NCBI GenBank assembly: GCA_002373775.1
Contig: DFJW01000074.1
Span: forward strand, 1 to 10,552
Direction of reading: 5' to 3'
Source of the DNA: Ruminococcus flavefaciens
GTDB taxonomy: Bacteria > Bacillota > Clostridia > Oscillospirales > Ruminococcaceae
Length of the DNA: 10,552 nucleotides
Position 1 is the first letter of the stretch, and every line of letters begins with the position of its first letter. Under the pieces are notes generated by a model. The model had not been told where the DNA came from, did not search any database, and saw only the letters and a list, made by a program, of their open reading frames with translations. Of this stretch, positions 7,179-10,552 are shown piece after piece. The translations under genes were made by a program, and so were the position numbers.

Positions 7179-8075
7179 CTACTCGATATTCTGTATCTGT
7201 TCTCTGATCTTCTCGATCTCAGCCTTCATATTGACAACGAGCTTGGTGACGTTGAGATCCTGAGCCTTGGAGCCGATAGTGTTGACTTCGCGGTTCATCT
7301 CCTGAACAATGAAATCCAGCTTTCTGCCAACGGCTTCCTCTGAATTGAGCATAGTCACAAGCTGTGAAACATGGCTTCTGAGGCGCACAGTCTCCTCATC
7401 AACGGCAATTTTTTCTGAAAAAATAGCAGCTTCAGTAAGTATACGCTGCTCGTCGATCTCCTTGCCCTCAAGAACTTCAGTCATCTTCTTATAAAGGCGT
7501 TCACGGTAGTTTGCTACCGTCTGGGGAGACAGCACCTCGACCTGTGAGACCATGTCAAGGACGGCTTCCGCCTTCTCTATAACATCATTCTTCAGACGCT
7601 CACCTTCGGTCTGACGCATATCAACGAATCTCGCAAGAGCCTCAGCGGCTACCTGCGAAATATCGCTCCATATCTGCTCTTCATCCTCAGGCGCCTTCTG
7701 GACAGTGAAAATATCCGGAAGCTTCATGAGCTTTGAAAGCTTTATATCGTCCTCCAGCCAGTCTGAACCGTCAGCCCCCATTTCTCTGTTCAGTGCTCTG
7801 AGAGCATCTACATATCCGGCAGCTACATCCTTGTTGACAGCGATTACCGTGTCTCTGCCCTCGATATTGTTCACAGTGACAGCGACTTCGACCTTTCCGC
7901 GGGATATGCCCGACTTCAGAAGAGTCTTCAGCTTGTCGTCGATATAATTATAAGCTCTTGGTATCCTGGATGAATACTCGTAATATCTATGGTTCACGGA
8001 ACGGATCTCAACAAGGATGTCGCGCCCGTTCAGAAGTTTCTGTGATCTGCCGTAACCGGTCATACTTCTTAGCAC
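7179..8075 (-). CDS. yicC: YicC/YloC-family endoribonuclease
   Basis: A YicC-family protein (298 residues from the chosen start). E. coli YicC and B. subtilis YloC have been reported as endoribonucleases acting on structured RNA, including small RNAs, though their role in cells is not settled. The N-terminal YicC domain opens with MLRSMTGYGRS and contains EIRSVNHRYYEYSSRIPR at about 23-40. The C-terminal DUF1732 domain ends with the hallmark QEMNREVNTIGSKAQDL (263-279) and a helical tail of KAEIEKIREQIQNIE type. I chose the GTG at 8075 because relatives begin M-[IL]-[KR]-S-M-T-G. The ATG at 8063 (294 residues, AAGGTG 9 bases upstream) and a TTG at 8093 are alternatives. It is the first gene of the operon, about 50 bases downstream of a strong promoter, and remA starts 6 bases after its stop. 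Confidence 0.92.
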   Translation of the reverse strand: MLRSMTGYGRSQKLLNGRDILVEIRSVNHRYYEYSSRIPRAYNYIDDKLKTLLKSGISRGKVEVAVTVNNIEGRDTVIAVNKDVAAGYVDALRALNREMGADGSDWLEDDIKLSKLMKLPDIFTVQKAPEDEEQIWSDISQVAAEALARFVDMRQTEGERLKNDVIEKAEAVLDMVSQVEVLSPQTVANYRERLYKKMTEVLEGKEIDEQRILTEAAIFSEKIAVDEETVRLRSHVSQLVTMLNSEEAVGRKLDFIVQEMNREVNTIGSKAQDLNVTKLVVNMKAEIEKIREQIQNIE

Positions 8076-8100
8076 CTTATCGCCTGCTTTCAAATAATAT

Positions 8101-8174
8101 TAGGAAAGATTTTTCGCATAAATATACTATTCTATTATATCACTGATCGCAGAAAAATGCAAGTCTTTTTCCTA
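8101..8174. repeat. Imperfect inverted repeat flanking the operon promoter
   Basis: The left arm at 8101-8119 reads TAGGAAAGATTTTTCGCAT and the right arm at 8157-8174 reads ATGCAAGTCTTTTTCCTA on the plus strand. They are inverted copies: the outer seven bases (TAGGAAA/TTTCCTA) and the inner four (GCAT/ATGC) pair perfectly, and the middle is imperfect. The arms enclose the -10 box, and the arm at 8157-8174 contains the -35 region. This geometry could be a pair of operator half-sites or chance in AT-rich DNA. No regulator can be named from the sequence. Confidence 0.45.
8134..8162 (-). promoter_or_regulatory. Sigma-A type promoter of the yicC-remA-gmk-rpoZ-priA operon
   Basis: On the minus strand the -10 box at 8134-8139 is a perfect TATAAT preceded by TGA, giving the extended -10 pattern TGnTATAAT. 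Seventeen bases upstream lies TTGCAT (8157-8162), a weak -35 that keeps the first three bases of TTGACA. Transcription would start near 8127, giving a leader of about 50 bases to the yicC start. It lies just downstream of the GH48 terminator, which isolates the operon from the cellulase gene. I see no second clear promoter between here and the left edge. Confidence 0.8.
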
Positions 8175-8204
8175 AAAAAGTCACAGTGAGCAGCACAAGG
8201 ATAC

Positions 8205-8230
8205 AAAAAAGGGAACGCCGGAGCGTTCCC
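8205..8230 (-). terminator. Intrinsic terminator of the GH48 gene
   Basis: Bases 8211-8230 form a perfect 8-base-pair stem with a 4-base loop (GGGAACGC CGGA GCGTTCCC on the plus strand). On the minus strand it is followed by TTTTTT (8205-8210), the classic Rho-independent arrangement. It starts 15 bases after the GH48 stop codon. The plus strand has no T-run after the hairpin, so it should act only for minus-strand transcription. Confidence 0.93.
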
Positions 8231-8245
8231 TAAATTTGTTATTGA

Positions 8246-10552
8246 TTATGCCTTGTATGACTCAGGAAGCTTGTCGATGAGTTCAAGCTTGAAGGACTGG
8301 ATGGAGCTTGCATCGTTAACAGTAATTCCATCGCCGTTGTCATAAACGTCGCCGTTAACCATACCCTGCTTTGTGATACCATCCGGCTTGCCCTCGCCGT
8401 ATACGTCAGGGTTAGAGAGTGACTGCATGATGAGTACAGCGTCAGCCATGTTTACTTCACCGTCGCAGTTTGCATCGCCCCAGAGTGTAACCTTGAGCTC
8501 TTCGTCCTCATCAGGAAGAGGCGTAACCTCAGGATAGAGGAGTGCCATTCCGCCGTATGCCATGAGAGCATCACCAGCATGCCAGAATCTGTGGAGCTTG
8601 TATGTATAAGTGTCAGTAGCACCTGTCTCCTCATAAACCTTCTTACAAGCAGCATACATAGGATCCTGCTCATAAATACCACGGATAGAGCTGAATGTAG
8701 CATTTCCGTCAAGCTTAGAGCCGTCAGGCATTGTGCCTGAGTAAGATGAAGGAATGTATACCTTTTCTGTGAAGAGACGCTTAAGGCTTCCGTTGTGATC
8801 TGTGAATGAGATACCGATTCCGTCACGACCCTCGTTCCACTGAGCAGACAGGAGTTTGTTAGCAAGGTAAAGACCCTTTTCAGCTGTTGTGCCGTTAGCC
8901 TTCTCAGCCTGTGCACAAGAAGCGTCAACGCCTTCAGCAGCAGCGTAGTAGATAAGTGTGTTACAGAGTGAAGATACGCATCCTACGTCGCCCTGGCCAT
9001 AGCCCTTGATCTCACAAGTAAGATTCTGGTTGCCGTTAGGATTATATGTACCTGTCCATGTGTCAGGAGCAACGCTATAGTCAGTATCGTTCTTACCCCA
9101 GTCAACAGTTGACGGAATAGCGTAAGACATAATATTACCCTGATCGTCAGCTACGTTGAACTTAGTATTCTTTTCGAACCAAGCAACCCATCTCTCGATG
9201 AGAGTCTTGAGAGCATCCTCGAGTGAGAGACCGCCGAATGTCATTCCGCCTGTCTTGTCTCCGTCCTTCTTTACATAGTAGTAAAGCTCAGCAAGACGCT
9301 GCATTGACCATACCTGGTTACCGATCCAGTGGTTTGAACCAGGATCTGCGTATACAGGATGAGGAACGTAAACCATTTTATAGAATGTAGGATATCCATC
9401 CGGATACTTCTCATAACGTCCTCTGTAGGAGTTTGTACAACCACCTGCAAAAAGACCGTCCTTGGACTGGAGCCAGAGGTACATTTCAATCTGTCTCTTG
9501 AGTGACTTCTCATAGTCGCCTGTAGCGCCGGAAGCCTTCATACCTTCATTGATATCGCTATCATAAAGCAGAGCATAAGCAGCGAGCGGGTTCTGATAGA
9601 ACTGATGTGAATGTGAGCAGCCGATCTGCCATGCCCAGTTATACTGATCGAGAGCGCCGCCCCAAGCTGTGTACCAGGACATGAGGTAGTGCTGACCGCC
9701 TGCTTCTCCGAGCTGTTTGGTTGTACCATCAGCCATGATATCCTGGCAGCCGATTGCGTGATAATACTTATCGAACATGTCGTTACGGCACTGGTCACCC
9801 ATCTTACCAGCAAGAGCTGAGAGGTTCTTGTCGCCTGCGCCGTGCTTGTTTGCAAAGTAAACAGCCTGGATAGCACGATCCTCAGCGTCAGGAGCGTTTG
9901 TGAAGGAATACTGCTTAGGAACATTAGAACCATTGAAGATTCCCTTGATACCGTCCTGAGGATTACCGTACTTGAGTTCTTCGATACAAGGCTGAGGAAC
10001 AGTCTCGAAACAAGACTCCTGCTCGCCTCTCTGGAATGTATTGATGAATGTGAACTTACCGTTGCCAGCACCAGGTGTAGCACCGCCGAATCCATACCAG
10101 TCATCAACGTCAGCGAGCCAGTTCATGAGGTAGTAACCGTTATCACTGCCGTAAGCTGTCTTATATGCAGAGTACAGCGGGTTGATAGCATCCATACCTG
10201 CGTTCTGTGTAGGATAGCCTGAGGGCTCATCCTTTTCAGGAGCTGTATCAGCCTTGAGTCTGTCCTGTGTCCAGATAGACTTGTAGTTTATATCTGTGCT
10301 TCTGCCTGAAGCCTTTGACCAGCCAGGGATCATAGCTTCGAGTGTTGTCCATGCCTTAGGAAGGTCGCTGCCGCCGAGCAGTACATCGTGCATTGCAGCC
10401 ATCCATACGATATAGGACATAGCCTCTGATGTTGTCTCGTGACCGTAGTCAGGAGCTTCAACAACGAGTGTTTCAACAGCGTGGTAAGGAATACCGAAAG
10501 AATCTCCGCCGTTGTTCTGCTTGCTGAGGTAGCCGTTATCCTGACCGTTTGT
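8246..10552 (-). CDS. Cellulosomal GH48 exoglucanase with C-terminal dockerin (5' end beyond window)
   Basis: The frame is open to the right edge (768 codons seen), so the gene starts outside the window, and the signal peptide and first residues are missing. It is a family 48 glycoside hydrolase, a processive cellobiohydrolase acting from the reducing ends of cellulose. VEAPDYGHETTSEA (visible residues 31-44) holds Glu43, equivalent to the proton donor Glu55 of Clostridium CelF. TNAPDAEDRAIQA (about 218-230) holds Asp222, my candidate for the catalytic base. WAWQIG and YQNPLAAYAL lie near residues 272-293, and HRFWHAGDALMA near the domain end. A short acidic linker leads to a dockerin (about 8249-8485) with calcium loops DANCDGEVNMAD and DVYDNGDGITVND. 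The dockerin should bind a cohesin on a scaffoldin, so the enzyme is secreted. All six lysine codons and all six asparagine codons in the dockerin are AAG and AAC, suggesting high expression. Confidence 0.96.
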   Translation of the reverse strand, partial: TNGQDNGYLSKQNNGGDSFGIPYHAVETLVVEAPDYGHETTSEAMSYIVWMAAMHDVLLGGSDLPKAWTTLEAMIPGWSKASGRSTDINYKSIWTQDRLKADTAPEKDEPSGYPTQNAGMDAINPLYSAYKTAYGSDNGYYLMNWLADVDDWYGFGGATPGAGNGKFTFINTFQRGEQESCFETVPQPCIEELKYGNPQDGIKGIFNGSNVPKQYSFTNAPDAEDRAIQAVYFANKHGAGDKNLSALAGKMGDQCRNDMFDKYYHAIGCQDIMADGTTKQLGEAGGQHYLMSWYTAWGGALDQYNWAWQIGCSHSHQFYQNPLAAYALLYDSDINEGMKASGATGDYEKSLKRQIEMYLWLQSKDGLFAGGCTNSYRGRYEKYPDGYPTFYKMVYVPHPVYADPGSNHWIGNQVWSMQRLAELYYYVKKDGDKTGGMTFGGLSLEDALKTLIERWVAWFEKNTKFNVADDQGNIMSYAIPSTVDWGKNDTDYSVAPDTWTGTYNPNGNQNLTCEIKGYGQGDVGCVSSLCNTLIYYAAAEGVDASCAQAEKANGTTAEKGLYLANKLLSAQWNEGRDGIGISFTDHNGSLKRLFTEKVYIPSSYSGTMPDGSKLDGNATFSSIRGIYEQDPMYAACKKVYEETGATDTYTYKLHRFWHAGDALMAYGGMALLYPEVTPLPDEDEELKVTLWGDANCDGEVNMADAVLIMQSLSNPDVYGEGKPDGITKQGMVNGDVYDNGDGITVNDASSIQSFKLELIDKLPESYKA

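Noticed and set aside
6810..7343. Plus-strand open frame of 177 codons across three genes
   Set aside because: It crosses the gmk start, all of remA and the yicC end, which are all firmly assigned on the other strand. It is an accidental frame.
8452..8928. Minus-strand open frame of 158 codons near the GH48 3' end
   Set aside because: It is another shadow frame of GH48. The GH48 frame itself runs unbroken into the dockerin, so there is no frameshift to explain.
9538..10107. Minus-strand open frame of 189 codons in a second frame
   Set aside because: It is an out-of-frame shadow inside the GH48 gene. The biased codon use of GH48 suppresses stops in other frames.
10418..10420. ATG inside the GH48 gene as a possible gene start
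   Set aside because: The frame continues upstream into GIPYHAVETLVVEAPDYGHE, which is conserved GH48 sequence including the catalytic region. The ATG is internal and the gene is partial.

Overview
The window looks like a chromosomal segment of a fibre-degrading, low-to-mid GC Firmicute of the Ruminococcus group (Oscillospiraceae), most like the Ruminococcus flavefaciens lineage. Two things point there: a family 48 glycoside hydrolase ending in a ruminococcal type dockerin, and a Bacillus/Clostridium-type housekeeping operon whose proteins read as clostridial. The species is an inference. All supported genes are on the minus strand, so transcription runs from high to low coordinates, and I see no credible plus-strand gene.

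Right part (about 8205-10552): the 3' three quarters or more of a cellulosomal GH48 exoglucanase gene, with its 5' end off the right edge, followed by a clear intrinsic terminator. The short gap after it (about 8094-8204) carries a strong promoter with a perfect extended -10 and a pair of inverted arms around it.

Left part (1-8075): a tightly packed operon in the order yicC, remA, gmk, rpoZ, priA, def, fmt, a YugP-like membrane zinc protease, rsmB, rlmN (the last cut by the left edge). Gaps run from 24 bases down to overlaps, and several ribosome binding sites sit in or just after the end of the preceding gene, so translation is probably coupled. The cluster joins nucleotide metabolism and RNA polymerase (gmk, rpoZ), replication restart (priA), N-terminal formyl handling of nascent proteins (fmt adds the formyl group to initiator tRNA, def removes it), and ribosomal RNA methylation (rsmB, rlmN). 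Compared with the well-known Bacillus subtilis order, coaBC is missing between rpoZ and priA, and a YugP-like gene sits between fmt and rsmB.

I did not find a new defence, mobile or regulatory system. The points most worth a second look are the GH48-dockerin enzyme, the clean absence of coaBC, the inverted repeat around the operon promoter, a DEEG instead of DEEH motif in PriA, and a shortened linker loop in Fmt. Several start codons were moved from the longest possible reading frame, with reasons given in each entry.
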